A stretch of 64,000 bases of DNA from Xestospongia bergquistia (Eukaryota; Porifera; Demospongiae; Haplosclerida; Petrosiidae). The notes below the pieces were generated by a model, which saw only the letters and a program-made list of their open reading frames with translations, searched no databases and was not told the DNA's origin. The position numbers were made by a program, and so were the translations under genes. Location: contig OZ014425.1 of NCBI GenBank assembly GCA_963965975.1, positions 4,601,501 to 4,665,500 of the forward strand, read 5' to 3'. Positions 63,864 through 64,000 of this stretch are shown here, one piece after another (position 1 is the stretch's first letter; the number at the start of each line of letters is the position of its first letter).

Positions 63864-64000
63864 CTATCTATTACTGGAACTTCCCAAAAAATAAGGTGAT
63901 ATTGTTACTCCTGTAGTGTCAATATTCTTACTAATACCTGGTTGTATCACAGTATCATGTGGTAATATACTTGGAACATTATTACTAGGTAGTGATGTGG
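63864..64000 (-). CDS. Probable 3' end of a further gene, function unknown
   Basis: On the minus strand an open frame of 45 codons enters from the window edge and stops at 63864 (NNVPSILPHDTVIQPGISKN, ending ISPYFLGSSSNR). The other two frames are closed early. The composition looks coding, but nothing identifies the protein. It would converge with ELP4. Confidence 0.4.
   Translation of the reverse strand, partial: TSLPSNNVPSILPHDTVIQPGISKNIDTTGVTISPYFLGSSSNR

Overview
This is eukaryotic nuclear DNA from an animal. The genes are broken by many short GT-AG introns (often 40-150 bp), the sequence is AT-rich, and the products are typical of animals: an axonemal dynein heavy chain, an FGD-type RhoGEF, TTC7, a TPRA1-type seven-helix receptor, MCM2, UBE2N and ELP4. 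The very tight packing, together with proteins that look bacterial-like in architecture, suggests an early-branching animal; a demosponge such as Amphimedon is my best guess. That is inference: I could not run a search.

Layout. 1-1203 (+): 3' part of a AAA ATPase of the kind common in bacteria, with a damaged catalytic site. 1721-20200 (-): one large inner-arm axonemal dynein heavy chain (DNAH6-like), complete from an N-terminal ATG to the C-terminal CQLSE. 20467-22545 (+): a membrane-anchored fusion of two glycosyltransferase-type domains, head-to-head with the dynein. 22778-26624 (-): MCM2, whose divergent promoter with the next gene carries two E2F-like sites. 26884-43934 (+): a TPRA1-like receptor split by one intron of 14,893 bp. 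Inside that intron, on the opposite strand, lie six related genes (A-F, 28313-42778) encoding ubiquitin-like plus armadillo-like proteins, a MULE-type transposon (32780-33940) and the relic of another family member. 44232-46871 (-): a VIT/VWA protein with an R-SNARE-like segment. 47023-49320 (-): an intronless TTC7. 49498 to about 56800 (-): an FGD5/6-like RhoGEF with a long proline-rich N-terminus. 59904-60818 and 61009-61836 (-): two tandem UBE2N (Ubc13) genes. 61866-63773 (+): ELP4, starting 29 bp from the second UBE2N start, with a tRNA-Ser gene in one of its introns. 63864-64000 (-): probable 3' end of a further gene.

The genes mostly serve separate housekeeping jobs (ciliary motility, replication licensing, PI4K complex scaffolding, Cdc42/Rho signalling, K63 ubiquitin chains, tRNA wobble modification), so shared function is not what joins them. 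The most unusual part is the nested, apparently concertedly evolving array of ubiquitin-like/ARM genes in the TPRA1 intron. Next come the fused transferase, the AAA protein with lost catalytic residues, and the VIT-VWA-SNARE combination. Recurrent small-scale features are (CT)n microsatellites serving as polypyrimidine tracts and RFX X-box-like motifs in and near the dynein gene. Exon boundaries were read by eye from reading frame and splice signals.
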